A DNA stretch of 50,940 nucleotides from IMG/VR virus record IMGVR_UViG_3300042452_000717, positions 1-50,940 of that record; one strand, 5' to 3'. This DNA comes from a virus. Under the pieces are notes generated by a model that had not been told where the DNA came from, ran no database searches, and worked only from the letters and a program-made list of their open reading frames with translations. The first letter of the stretch is position 1; each line of letters starts with the position of its first letter. Of this stretch, positions 15,336-24,827 are shown piece after piece. A program made the translations under genes and the position numbers.

Positions 15336-18300
15336 ATGCCGAACCAGCCGGGGCGGCGCCACTACCGGCGCTATCCGATCAAGCCCTTGGCGTTGGGCCT
15401 GAACGACGCGCTGAATCCGGCTCTGCTCCAGGACGGGCAGACGCCGGACTGCGAGAACGTCGACTTCGACCGCGAAAGCGTTTCGGGCTCGGGTGGCGCG
15501 GTGAAGTTCAACAACCAGCCGGCGCCGCACTCGGGCGTGCTGACCACGGTGTCGGAGGCTCCGCTGGGCGGCGTTCCATCGCGCGGCTATGTGTTCGTGC
15601 CGTACCGGCGCGAGCAAGACCTCGGCGGCGACTTCGCGCTCTCGGGGACGGCGCTCAACACGTCCACGCACGAGTTCCACGGCCGGCGCGGCAAGTCGTT
15701 CACGTTCTCGATCGGGTTCCGGCTGCCGATCGACGAGAAGCTCTACGCGCCGCAGGCTGGCTCGGGCGCACCGGCCTCGGCGTCGAGCGAGATCAACACC
15801 TACGACGAGGGGCTCGAGGAGTGCTCGCTGCTCGCGCAGAAGGGCGGCGATGCCTTCTCGCCGATGTCGTGGGCGCTGGGCATCGTCAACACGGGCGACC
15901 AGTTCGAGACGATCACGGGCGCCGCGGCGTTCGACCGGCCAAGCAACTATGCGCTGGTGTTCATGTGGTACGACGCTCCGGGCTGGGGTGCGTACGGCGG
16001 AAACCAGATGCGCTACCTCGTGGGCGCGGGCGGCGCGAACGTCGGATCGTCGGGCCGTCAGGCGACGATTGGGCTGCGCGCGATCATCGCCAAGGCGTTC
16101 ATCGAGCCTGGGCGCGACTACCAAGTCGCCGTGCGGCTGCGGCTGGACACGGGGACGCCGGGCGACGCGACGAGCTCGAACCCCACCGCGGCGTGGAACA
16201 GCGATGGCGCGTTCGAGATCGTGCTGCGCGACCAAGCGGGCACGGTGACGCGCTGCGCGACGAGCGGGACCGACCTGTTCTCGTGGAAAGGCCCGATCGA
16301 CAACTTCGACTACCTCACGCGCTACGGCGTGCGGTTCTCGGGGCGCGATCCGATGTTCCTCGGTCTCGGGATGCGCTTCGAGCCCTGGGCGGATCAGGGC
16401 TTCGCGCCGCTCGGGCTGGACTCGGCGCGCTTGGCTTCGGGCGGGCATCGCATGATCGACGTGTCGGCGAGCGGTCCCCCGGCCGCGTACCCCGCAGGCC
16501 AGACGTGCAACTACACGATCGGGGTGGCGCACCTCTCGATCAACCTCCAGGGGATGCATGGCAACGCGGCCAACGCGGCGGCGAACCTGCCGAACCCCTA
16601 CGACCCTCTGGACTTGGCGACCGCGGCCGGGCCTTGGCCTGGGCTTTTCAACGCTGGAACGGGAGCGATCCCGGACCAGGGGACGGCTGGCCAGTCCGAG
16701 GCTCTGCGCAACTGCTGGGTGGCGCTGTGGAACGGCGGCGGCGCGACGCCAACGGCCATTCGCGGCGGCCGGGTGCGAATTGGGCACTACGCGGAGGGCG
16801 GAGGAACGAACCGGCTCGTGCGCGCCGATGGGCTGGTGGCTGGGACCGGCTGGGCGACGAACGCGCCGTTCTTCGTCATCGTGTTCCGCTGGCGGCAGCG
16901 TCCGCTGGCGCTCTCGAGCTTTCGCATCTGGACCACGGCGCGAGACCTGACGACGGCGCGGGCGCGCTTCTCGCTGGCGTCGTACTCGCTCCCCGATGAC
17001 CTGACGGAGCCGGACATCTCCAGCCTCGTCGGCGAGTGGCCGATGGACGACGCGGGCGGCGGCGTGCTGCGCGATCGCGTGGCGGGCAACGATGCGTACC
17101 TCGCGCCCTACACGCTCGGCCGCGGCTCGGGCAAGCTGTTCCTGAGCGGCGAGGGCGAGGCGCTGACGCTCGACATGGAGGAGGACAGCGTTCTGCGGCG
17201 CGAGCTCGCGGAGATGCTGCGCTCCGGCTCGTCGGGGTTTGCCATCGAGTTCTCGTGTGTGATTCCGCAGGCGTACTACGGGCGCGAGGTCCTCGTTGGC
17301 GCGACGCAACGCCGCACGCAGGGCGCCCCCGTGCTGGCCTCCTGGGAGATTCGAGACGACACGCCTGCTTTGAGGGTGGCGGCTCGACCGATGCTGCGCC
17401 TCTCGAACGCGAGCGCCGTGCCGTTTGCGGCGGCATCCCATCCGTTCTTCTTCCCGCAGGGCTTCACGCTCGAGGTGGACACGCAGCCCGACAATGAAAC
17501 GGGCTCGCTGGCGGTCGCGGTGGAGCCTTGGTCGACCGGGCCGGTGGCGAACTTCTCGACCACGGCGGAGTGGGTCGGCGAGCGCATCCGCATCCAGATT
17601 GGCGTGCAGTCGACTGGCAACCCGGACGAGTACCGCGTCTACATGGCGGCGTCGCCCAAGAGCGTTCTTGCGCCGGCGGCGGGCGATCCGCCGAACGCGG
17701 AGTTCGCGTACTTCTCGACGCTGACGATCTCGCGCCGCGCCCTGCTCCGCTCGGTCGTGGTGATCGGCGGGGCGTGGCGGCCGGAGTCGCTGCGCGTCGG
17801 CGAGTTCAACGCGCGCATGATCGTCGAGGACGTGCGGGTGTTCGGCGTGGCCGCCCCTGGGGCGCTTCCGGCCGCAAGCGGCGGCGTCACTCCGGCGGGG
17901 ACGGGCAAGCTCTCGGGCGCCCGCGCGCTGCCTCCGGGCAAGCTCTCGCGGGCCGACCTGCTCAATCCGCTGAACGCGGCGGCGTCTGGCGTCAACGTCA
18001 CGCGCGAGTCTGCGTCGGTGGCGTCGGCTGGCGGCGTGCCGTTCTTTGCGAGCGAGCCGGAGGACACTCTCGACGCCGCGAAGGAGACGTTCGTGCGCGT
18101 GTCGCGCGACGAGCTCGAGGTGCGCCAGGAGGACACGGCCCCGGTCGTGCTCAACGAGTTCTACTACGCGCCGAGCGTCTCGGGCTCGACACTCACGCTC
18201 TCGCGGCCCTTCGACGGCCCGACGATGCGCAACGTCAGCGCGGCGAGCTTCCGCGTCATTGGCTACACGGCGTTCGACGACGACATCTCGCACATCACGG

Positions 18301-19571
18301 TGCAGACCTCGATGGGCGCTCCGTTCGCCGCTGGAACGAACGTTCCGAGCGACGCGGGAATCACGCGCTACGTGTTCGCCAACCTCTCGCCGTGCGCCGC
18401 GGAGTGGACGATCCGCACGCTCTCGCCGGCGGTGTTCGCGCTGGATGCTGCTCCGCGGTGGTGGCGTGCTCCGTCCGTGCCTCGCCGCAATCCGGTGCTC
18501 GGGATGCGATCGCACCGGGGCCAACTGTTCGCAGCGACGCGCGGGGCGCTGTACCTCGCCGACGACCGCTGGCGCACCGACGGGCCGACCGAGACGATCA
18601 AGCGCAGCCTGCACCTGCGGGGGCGGATGCTCGAGGGCTCTGGCGCGTGCGCTCCGCTCGAAAGCGACGGCGTTCGGTTCGATTCGGCGACCGGCTTGGA
18701 GGTCACGGGCGCGCGCCTGGGGACCGGCTTCTCGATCGACGCCTGGGTCAAGCTCGACGCGCTGGCCGACGTGCAGACGATCCTCTGGGTCGGATCGCTG
18801 TCGACCAACCCGATGCGCAACGCGAGCGGCTCTGCCGGGCAGCACAAGGTTCACCTGTGGATCAGGCTGGCGAACGGTGCGCCGGAGCTTGCCATCGGCT
18901 CGACCGCGACGTTCGACGGGACGAACCGGCCTGCGGGCGGACTGTTCGTGGCGCGCGGCGCGGCGACGCTCAAGGTAGGCGAGTGGACGCACGTTCGCTT
19001 TGCCCTGGCCGGTGCGCAGTCCAATACCTGGATCTCGAGCTCGGTCGGGTGCTTCGTCAACGGCCGATCCGTCGGCGTGCGGCTCCTGGCGACCGAGAAC
19101 GCGGCGCCAGCTGGCTCCTGGGTCCAGCTCTCGGGCATGGTCCCGATCGCGGGCTGCTCGGCGCTGCTCGGCGTCGCGCGCGATGCGTACTCGGACCCGG
19201 AGACCGCGCGGTCGTTCGTCGACACCGTGGCGGGCGGCGTGGTGTTCCGGCCCAACCGATTCCACGGCAGACTCCACGCGCTCGGCGGGCTGCTTGCCCG
19301 CGTCGCTGCGCGCACTGGAGCGGCAACCGCGGGGTTCCAGCCGGAGGCGCTCGCGGACGCAAGCCCGACGTTCCTGGCGCTTGCGGCGCCCGAGGGCATC
19401 GGTCACAAGGCGCTCGACTCTGGCGGCGCGCAGTACGGGGTGATCGAATCGCATCCGGCGATCAGCCTCTTCCACGAAATGGGCCTGCACGAGAATCCTG
19501 CGAGCTGGGCGCTGTACGGCGCCGCGCTGTTCGTCACCACGGGCGGGAGGCCGGTCCATGTTCGCGGTTAG
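15336..19571 (+). CDS. giant LamG-domain virion protein (tail/receptor-binding candidate), 1411 aa
   Basis: At 1411 aa this is the second largest gene. It is built mainly of beta structure. A jelly-roll-like N-terminal part (about residues 110-330, with KSFTFSIGFRLP and VGAGGANVGSSG) is followed by two LamG/concanavalin-like modules. One lies near residues 560-660 (SLVGEWPMDDAGGGVLRDRV), the other near 1110-1310 (GFSIDAWVKLDALADVQTIL). LamG folds bind carbohydrate or protein, so a tail-side or receptor-binding role is likely. It overlaps the next gene, which also carries a LamG-like module, by 14 nt. The precise virion location is inference. Confidence 0.7.
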   Translation: MPNQPGRRHYRRYPIKPLALGLNDALNPALLQDGQTPDCENVDFDRESVSGSGGAVKFNNQPAPHSGVLTTVSEAPLGGVPSRGYVFVPYRREQDLGGDFALSGTALNTSTHEFHGRRGKSFTFSIGFRLPIDEKLYAPQAGSGAPASASSEINTYDEGLEECSLLAQKGGDAFSPMSWALGIVNTGDQFETITGAAAFDRPSNYALVFMWYDAPGWGAYGGNQMRYLVGAGGANVGSSGRQATIGLRAIIAKAFIEPGRDYQVAVRLRLDTGTPGDATSSNPTAAWNSDGAFEIVLRDQAGTVTRCATSGTDLFSWKGPIDNFDYLTRYGVRFSGRDPMFLGLGMRFEPWADQGFAPLGLDSARLASGGHRMIDVSASGPPAAYPAGQTCNYTIGVAHLSINLQGMHGNAANAAANLPNPYDPLDLATAAGPWPGLFNAGTGAIPDQGTAGQSEALRNCWVALWNGGGATPTAIRGGRVRIGHYAEGGGTNRLVRADGLVAGTGWATNAPFFVIVFRWRQRPLALSSFRIWTTARDLTTARARFSLASYSLPDDLTEPDISSLVGEWPMDDAGGGVLRDRVAGNDAYLAPYTLGRGSGKLFLSGEGEALTLDMEEDSVLRRELAEMLRSGSSGFAIEFSCVIPQAYYGREVLVGATQRRTQGAPVLASWEIRDDTPALRVAARPMLRLSNASAVPFAAASHPFFFPQGFTLEVDTQPDNETGSLAVAVEPWSTGPVANFSTTAEWVGERIRIQIGVQSTGNPDEYRVYMAASPKSVLAPAAGDPPNAEFAYFSTLTISRRALLRSVVVIGGAWRPESLRVGEFNARMIVEDVRVFGVAAPGALPAASGGVTPAGTGKLSGARALPPGKLSRADLLNPLNAAASGVNVTRESASVASAGGVPFFASEPEDTLDAAKETFVRVSRDELEVRQEDTAPVVLNEFYYAPSVSGSTLTLSRPFDGPTMRNVSAASFRVIGYTAFDDDISHITVQTSMGAPFAAGTNVPSDAGITRYVFANLSPCAAEWTIRTLSPAVFALDAAPRWWRAPSVPRRNPVLGMRSHRGQLFAATRGALYLADDRWRTDGPTETIKRSLHLRGRMLEGSGACAPLESDGVRFDSATGLEVTGARLGTGFSIDAWVKLDALADVQTILWVGSLSTNPMRNASGSAGQHKVHLWIRLANGAPELAIGSTATFDGTNRPAGGLFVARGAATLKVGEWTHVRFALAGAQSNTWISSSVGCFVNGRSVGVRLLATENAAPAGSWVQLSGMVPIAGCSALLGVARDAYSDPETARSFVDTVAGGVVFRPNRFHGRLHALGGLLARVAARTGAATAGFQPEALADASPTFLALAAPEGIGHKALDSGGAQYGVIESHPAISLFHEMGLHENPASWALYGAALFVTTGGRPVHVRG

Positions 19572-22500
19572 AGCCAAGCACGCCGGGGTTCGCCCCCCGG
19601 TCTCACGCCCCGAGTTCGAGCTCCGCCGCGGTGCGCCGCTGTGGACGCCCAACTTCCGCAGCGGGATCAACCCGGAGAACGATCCGATCGGTCCGACTTC
19701 GACGGCCGACTCGCGGATCTACCACTACCAGACCGACGGGAACGCCTACCTCGAACAACCGTTTGACGCCGAGATGGCGTTCGAGCCCGCCGCGACCGGG
19801 TTGCACGCCAGCGCCGACGTGTTCGCGTTCAAGTGCTTGGTCAAGCCGCACGAGATCAACGGGCGGCGCTTGCTCTACTCGAATAAGGGCGAAGGCGTGG
19901 CCTCGGGCGGCATCTTCGTCGACATCCTCGATGGCAAGCTGCGCCTCGGCTGGTACGACACGGTGCTCAAGAAGGAGGTCTGGATCGAGACTTCCGTTCC
20001 CGTGTTCGATCCGCACCACTGGCACTACGTCTACGTGCGCAAGCGCTATCCGAGCAAGTCGCTGGGGTCGGGGTGCTGGAGAGACACGATTTTCGGCCTG
20101 ACGACTTCGCAGCTCAACGACGTGATGCTCGTGCGTCGGTTCCGCAAGACGGATGCGAGCTTCTACCAGCGCCGGACGTGGGACTACAAGCGGCACGCAT
20201 CGGTGCGGCAGTTCATCGGCTTCACGACCGATCTGGATTTCAGTGTCGGGGGGTCCGCTGGAACCGGGCTCGTCTCGCACAACGGCCTCACGTACACCGG
20301 CGACATCGTGGGCAACATCACGGCGAGCGGGGCGTGCTTCTCGCGCGACATGCTCGGGATGCTGTTCTGTCCAGGAAATGGACCTTTCGCGGGCCAGTCG
20401 TTCGTCATCGACGCCTTCACGTCGTCAACCATCGTGACCGTCGTGGACCCGATCACCGGCGTGGCGGTGGACCTCACCACACTCGTCAACGACTTGGGCG
20501 GCGTCTACACGGGCGTCAAGCTCATCAAGTCCGATGGCTTCGCCGACAGCGAGAACGTCGACCAGTCGACCTACGCGACCAACCTCTTCGGCTCGCACTT
20601 GGCGCTGGATGCAAGCAGCGGCGTGATGCCGTTTGTTGGCGAGTTCGCGTCCTTCGCCTACATCGTGGAGTCGGGTGCGACGCCCAACCTGTTCGAGCCG
20701 AGCAACACGAACCTCGCGGGTGGCCTCAGCGCCGACTTGGCCGACGACGGCTGCGACCTGTTCAACGACTTCGAGATTTTCCAGTCGAGCACGGTCGGCC
20801 CCGGCGAACTGCACGCGCACGAAGTAGCCCGTGACTCCTTCACCGCCGTCGACACGCAGCCGCTCGCTGGCGACGATCAGGCGAGCACGAAGCCGAACGA
20901 GACGATGCGGATCGCGCCCGAGGCTGCGCCCTCGAGTGCGCGCGTCACGCCGCTCACTTGGCGCTTCCTGCGCGAGCGCGGCGAGATGGTGCAGAAGATC
21001 CGCGTGCGCTGCGCGTTCTACGACCCCGAGCAAGCTCAGGTGTCCGCGCCCGGCCCCGAGCTCGAGATCGACCCCGGCGGCGACGACGCGAGCAACACGA
21101 GCTCGAAGGTCGAAATCAAGCTCACCGAGCTCCCGGCCCCGGTCGACCGCGGCGAGATCGAAACCTGGGTGTACGCGACGCTGCCCGGCACGTTCTCGTT
21201 CTTCAAGGTCGCCGAGGTCCCCAAGGGCGCAACGTCGACCTCTTTCTCGCCGACGCTCGACGAGCTCGCGCGCGGGCTGCCCCTGGAGTTCGACAACTGG
21301 CCGCCGCCGGAGTGCAGCGTGCTCGAGGTGTCTCAGAGCTCGCTGGTCTGCGGCAACCTGCGGCGCTGGGTGAACAGCGACGAGGGGAACCCGACTGACT
21401 TCCCCGACGTGGCCGTGTTCTCGAAGCCGAATCGGCCGCTCGCGTTCCCCGCGGAGAACATCATCGCGGTCCCGGACTCGTCGCGTGAAGGTGTGACAGG
21501 TCTCCGCGACTTCAACGGCCGCCTGCTCATCACCAAGCGCGACACGATCCACCGCGCTGCGCTGCGCCAGGGCGCGGCTCAGAGCGAGGTCGTGAGCAAG
21601 ACGTTCGGCTGCTCGAGCGGGCAGTCGCTCATCGAGCACGAGGGCGTGCTGATGTTCTGGGGCAAGCGCGGCGTGTACGCCTACGACGGCTCGGGGATTC
21701 CGCGCTGGATCGGCGCGAACGTCCGCGAACTGTTCGAGACGGGGATCGAGCCCGGCGCCGCGCTCGAGTCCGTGGCCGGCGTGAATCCGCGCCGCAACCA
21801 AGTCGTGTTCACGCTGCGCGAGGTCGACGCGCTCTACAAGAGCCACCGCCTCAGCGTGGAGCCGTTCGGCGGCGGGCTGCGCTTCTCGCGCTACGAAGCT
21901 CCCAACCTCACGGCGCTGGTCGATCACGCGACCGATGACGGCGAGGTCGGCGAGTTCGCCGGCGGCACCGAGGAAGGGTTCTTCGTCTGGCTGGACCGCC
22001 AGGACTCGTCGCTCGTGATGCTCGGCGCGGCGGCCACGCACGGCGCTTCTTCGCTCACGGTTGGCGTGGGCAGCACCACCACGCAGATCGTCGTGTCCGG
22101 TGGTACGCTCGACCTCGCGCTTGCGGGGCCTCGGGGCGCGGTTGCTTCATGGGGGAACGAGCGACTCATGGCGCTCGCGGTTGAGGCTGGGAACCTGCTC
22201 CTCGATCGCCCCGCGAGCGCGCCTCCGGCCCAGGGCACCACGATCCGTCTCGGCGTGGCGCCGCGGTACTGGGAGACGCGCTGGCTCGACTTCGAGGACA
22301 GCGAGAGCGTGAAGCGCGCCCGCTACCTGGACGTGACGACGAAACTCGGGACGGGTGCGCTGCGCGTCAGCGCGTTCCTGGACTTCGGGACGACGGCGCG
22401 GTCCCTGATCCCTCACAACTCCAACCCGCCGCCGAGCGAGATCAACCTCGCCACGCGCGCCGTGACCCGCTTCGACATCGGCCACTTGAACGCCCGACAT

Positions 22501-22581
22501 TTCAAGTTCCGGTTCGAGGCTGACGTTCCTTTCGAGATCATCGAGCTCGTGTTCCGCGTCTCCGATGTCGACCCGACCTGA
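19558..22581 (+). CDS. tail nozzle/hub-like protein with LamG-like N-terminus, 1007 aa
   Basis: Residues about 45-200 look LamG-like (ADVFAFKCLVKPHEINGRRL and HWHYVYVRKRY). A middle beta domain (about 470-570) is followed by a propeller-like block containing RDFNGRLLITKRDTIHRAAL and LIEHEGVLMFWGKRGVYAYD. That second pattern, a short sensor-like strand set asking whether a value is displayed, recurs in phage tail nozzle or hub proteins. It would sit below the adaptor. The ATG at 19558 lies 14 nt inside the previous gene. The C-terminus overlaps the next small gene by 17 nt. Confidence 0.6.
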   Translation: MFAVRAKHAGVRPPVSRPEFELRRGAPLWTPNFRSGINPENDPIGPTSTADSRIYHYQTDGNAYLEQPFDAEMAFEPAATGLHASADVFAFKCLVKPHEINGRRLLYSNKGEGVASGGIFVDILDGKLRLGWYDTVLKKEVWIETSVPVFDPHHWHYVYVRKRYPSKSLGSGCWRDTIFGLTTSQLNDVMLVRRFRKTDASFYQRRTWDYKRHASVRQFIGFTTDLDFSVGGSAGTGLVSHNGLTYTGDIVGNITASGACFSRDMLGMLFCPGNGPFAGQSFVIDAFTSSTIVTVVDPITGVAVDLTTLVNDLGGVYTGVKLIKSDGFADSENVDQSTYATNLFGSHLALDASSGVMPFVGEFASFAYIVESGATPNLFEPSNTNLAGGLSADLADDGCDLFNDFEIFQSSTVGPGELHAHEVARDSFTAVDTQPLAGDDQASTKPNETMRIAPEAAPSSARVTPLTWRFLRERGEMVQKIRVRCAFYDPEQAQVSAPGPELEIDPGGDDASNTSSKVEIKLTELPAPVDRGEIETWVYATLPGTFSFFKVAEVPKGATSTSFSPTLDELARGLPLEFDNWPPPECSVLEVSQSSLVCGNLRRWVNSDEGNPTDFPDVAVFSKPNRPLAFPAENIIAVPDSSREGVTGLRDFNGRLLITKRDTIHRAALRQGAAQSEVVSKTFGCSSGQSLIEHEGVLMFWGKRGVYAYDGSGIPRWIGANVRELFETGIEPGAALESVAGVNPRRNQVVFTLREVDALYKSHRLSVEPFGGGLRFSRYEAPNLTALVDHATDDGEVGEFAGGTEEGFFVWLDRQDSSLVMLGAAATHGASSLTVGVGSTTTQIVVSGGTLDLALAGPRGAVASWGNERLMALAVEAGNLLLDRPASAPPAQGTTIRLGVAPRYWETRWLDFEDSESVKRARYLDVTTKLGTGALRVSAFLDFGTTARSLIPHNSNPPPSEINLATRAVTRFDIGHLNARHFKFRFEADVPFEIIELVFRVSDVDPT

Positions 22582-22750
22582 CCAAATCCCGATCCAAGTC
22601 GATCGCGTGCCCGAGGAGTACGACGCCGCCGCCGTGCAGCGCGTGCTCGAGTCGGCCGTTCGGCGCGTCACGGATCGGACCCCGACGCCTCAAGTCCAAA
22701 AGCTGGACAAGACGGCGGAGGACAACAACCCTCTGCCGTGGGTGCTCTGA
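22565..22750 (+). CDS. small hypothetical protein, 61 aa
   Basis: A short polar protein (VQRVLESAVRRVTDR helix, then a Thr/Pro/Asn-rich end closing in LPWVL). No domain is recognised. It overlaps the preceding gene by 17 nt and the following gene by TGATG, which supports it being translated. Probably a minor tail component. Confidence 0.6.
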   Translation: MSTRPDQIPIQVDRVPEEYDAAAVQRVLESAVRRVTDRTPTPQVQKLDKTAEDNNPLPWVL

Positions 22751-23076
22751 TGCCGACGCCGCGCACACTCAACGGCGTTCTGACGACCGGGCAAGTCGCG
22801 CTGTATCGCGTGCCGTCGGACCGCTACGCCGTCGTCACCGCGCTCACCATGATGAACGTGAGCGGCGCGACCGCGACCGGCTCGCTGTTCCTGCGCACGC
22901 GCGGAGGTGTCACGCAGATCGTGGGGCGATCCATGACGGCGCTCTCGACGAACACCAACGACTTCGCCCTCGGATCCGAGCGCTGGGTGCTCGAGCCCGA
23001 CAGCGTGGTCGAGGGACTCGCCAGCGCGGCCAACGCGATCACTTGGGCGATCATGCTCTTGGAGTTCAAGCCGTGA
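22750..23076 (+). CDS. small beta-rich tail-region protein, 108 aa
   Basis: The protein starts with PTPRTLNGVLTTGQVALYRV and continues through short hydrophobic strands to AITWAIMLLEFKP. This beta-sandwich-like pattern is common in small phage tail proteins that decorate or trimerise, but no specific family is recognised. The ATG at 22750 overlaps the previous stop (TGATG), and the stop overlaps the next GTG (GTGA). Confidence 0.7.
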   Translation: MPTPRTLNGVLTTGQVALYRVPSDRYAVVTALTMMNVSGATATGSLFLRTRGGVTQIVGRSMTALSTNTNDFALGSERWVLEPDSVVEGLASAANAITWAIMLLEFKP

Positions 23077-23498
23077 GCCGTGGAGGGCGCTATGTGGCTC
23101 CGCCGGACGCGGGCGCGGGCGACGGCTCCATCGAGCGCAACCTTGGCGCGACGCCGCGATTCCGCGGGCGGTTCACGATCACCGATGCGTCGATCTCAGC
23201 GTCCAGCATCGTGAAGTGCTGGCAGGCTCCAGGTCCGTACACGGGCAAGGGCACGCGCGCGGACGAAGCGGAGATGCAGCCGGTCCAGGTGATTGCCGTG
23301 AGCCCAGGCTCGGGGAGCGCCACGGTCTACTGGCAGACGCCGCCCGCGTACACGATGAGCGAGGGCGGGCCGAGCGGCCGCCGCGACGCTCCGAACACGG
23401 CGGCAGGCTTCGATCCGCGCTACCCGTACGTGCAATCCGTTGCGCGACGCAAGGGGCGCGTGCGCGGCAACGTGAAGTTCAACTACTCGGTCGTATAG
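23073..23498 (+). CDS. hypothetical tail-region protein, 141 aa
   Basis: The protein starts at a GTG that overlaps the previous stop. Residues 25-100 are beta-like (RFRGRFTITDASISASSIVK); the remainder is Gly-, Arg- and Pro-rich, ending RGNVKFNYSVV. No family is recognised. It belongs to the run of small genes between the tail nozzle candidate and the ejection proteins. Confidence 0.7.
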   Translation: MSRGGRYVAPPDAGAGDGSIERNLGATPRFRGRFTITDASISASSIVKCWQAPGPYTGKGTRADEAEMQPVQVIAVSPGSGSATVYWQTPPAYTMSEGGPSGRRDAPNTAAGFDPRYPYVQSVARRKGRVRGNVKFNYSVV

Positions 23499-23507
23499 GA
23501 GTCGAGC

Positions 23508-24197
23508 ATGGCAGTCATTGAGGGTGCAGTCAGTCTTGCTCTTGCCGGCGTCGGCGCTGAGTCGTCGTCTCCCCTCCACGTCGTCTCGAAGCCCACGCCG
23601 CACGGAGCGCTGGGCCACTACCGCGTGGCCGCGACGACGGGAGCGATCACGGCTGGGTTGGCCGCCAGTGCGCAGTTGTTTTACTTGCGCTGGACGGACG
23701 CAACGCGCTTCTGCGTCATCACGTACTTCCGCGCTCAGTTCCAGACGCTCACGCCGTTCACCGCTGCGACGCTGACCGACTTTGGATTCGACTTGCACAA
23801 AGCGACAGCGGTGAGTGCGGGCGGCGCTGGGACCGATCTCGGCGCTTCCGTCAAGACTAGGATGCGAACGGGCGGCATGGGCGCGTCGCTTTTGGATGCC
23901 TCGGGCCTCATGCGCATCAGCGCGAACGTGACGCTCACCAACATCACCACGTTGGATGTGCTGCCGATCGCTCAGAGCCTCGGCGACGCGCAAAGGGTCA
24001 ACCCGGCTGCGGGCACGGAAGAGCAGCGCGTGAACGACCCGACGCTGATCTTTGCTCCAGACATGGCTCGCGGTGAGCATCCTCTCGTGCTCGCGCAGAA
24101 CGAGGGCTTGGTGTTGCGCAATCGCGCGCTTTGGCCCGTCGCTGGAACGGGCATCGTGCAGGTCGAAATCGCGTGGTCCGAGGTCGACGCTTACTAG
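23508..24197 (+). CDS. hypothetical tail-region protein, 229 aa
   Basis: A beta-rich protein with many Ala, Thr and Gly and few charges, containing the segment HYRVAATTGAITAGLAASAQ and a conserved-looking RWTDATRFCVITYFR. No family is recognised. AGGAG lies 7 bases before the ATG, a good ribosome binding site. It may be a tail-fibre-like or receptor-side component, but nothing specific shows it. Confidence 0.7.
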   Translation: MAVIEGAVSLALAGVGAESSSPLHVVSKPTPHGALGHYRVAATTGAITAGLAASAQLFYLRWTDATRFCVITYFRAQFQTLTPFTAATLTDFGFDLHKATAVSAGGAGTDLGASVKTRMRTGGMGASLLDASGLMRISANVTLTNITTLDVLPIAQSLGDAQRVNPAAGTEEQRVNDPTLIFAPDMARGEHPLVLAQNEGLVLRNRALWPVAGTGIVQVEIAWSEVDAY

Positions 24198-24233
24198 TCC
24201 CGCTTTGCGGTAGGATCTTGACGGAGGCCCAGC

Positions 24234-24809
24234 ATGGTCACATTCGGACCGACGAACCAATATCAGCCGCAGCCGAACCCGGCTGGCCCGCCCGTTGGGC
24301 AAAACATCACGCCGGGCTTCGGCCATCCTGGGAAGTCGGTACCGGGCGTCACGCCGTACTGGCTGACGACGGGCGCTCCGCAGCGGGTTTTCGACTACCG
24401 CGACCAAGTGCTCCCGCTGCTGCGCGAGCAGACGATGGGCGCGCTCGGGCAGAACATGGCGACGCAGGGCGCGATCTTCCGCGACTCGCAGCGGCAGATG
24501 GGCGACCAGTTCGCGCAGCTCGGAATCAACCCGGCCGCCGTCGCCGGGCGCTTCATGCCTCAGATGCAGATGGGCTTCGCGGAGCAGCTTGGCGGGGCCG
24601 CCGCGGGCGCGCGCGGACAGCTCGCGCAGGGCCAGATGGACCTCGCGGGCGAAGTGCTCAGCGCGCTCAACCAGATCGAGGCGTACTACGACTCCATCGG
24701 GCAGCAGAAGTACGCGGCCGACAAGTCGGCGAAGGCGTCGAGCAAGGCGGCCGGGATCGGCGGATTCGCGTCGGTGCTTGGCGGGGTCGGATCTATGTTC
24801 GGCCTCTGA
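24234..24809 (+). CDS. putative DNA ejection (internal virion) protein, 191 aa
   Basis: A Pro/Gln-rich N-terminus is followed by Gln- and Ala-rich helices (AEQLGGAAAGARGQLAQGQM) and a C-terminal glycine-rich hydrophobic stretch (GIGGFASVLGGVGSMFGL). The last feature is typical of small ejection proteins (like T7 gp14 or P22 gp7-type) that enter the host envelope with the DNA. It is the first of three genes (191, 670, 2713 aa) in the order of an ejection module. GGAGG lies about 7 bases before the ATG. Confidence 0.6.
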   Translation: MVTFGPTNQYQPQPNPAGPPVGQNITPGFGHPGKSVPGVTPYWLTTGAPQRVFDYRDQVLPLLREQTMGALGQNMATQGAIFRDSQRQMGDQFAQLGINPAAVAGRFMPQMQMGFAEQLGGAAAGARGQLAQGQMDLAGEVLSALNQIEAYYDSIGQQKYAADKSAKASSKAAGIGGFASVLGGVGSMFGL

Positions 24810-24827
24810 TTTTCCCAAGGAAAGCAC

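Noticed and set aside
15315-19670. A 1451-codon leftward frame over the large LamG gene, and similar long antisense frames over the terminase, portal and polyvalent genes
   Set aside because: These are shadows of rightward genes caused by high GC at third codon positions: they are Arg/His/Leu/Ala-rich, have no start signal and no coupling to neighbours.
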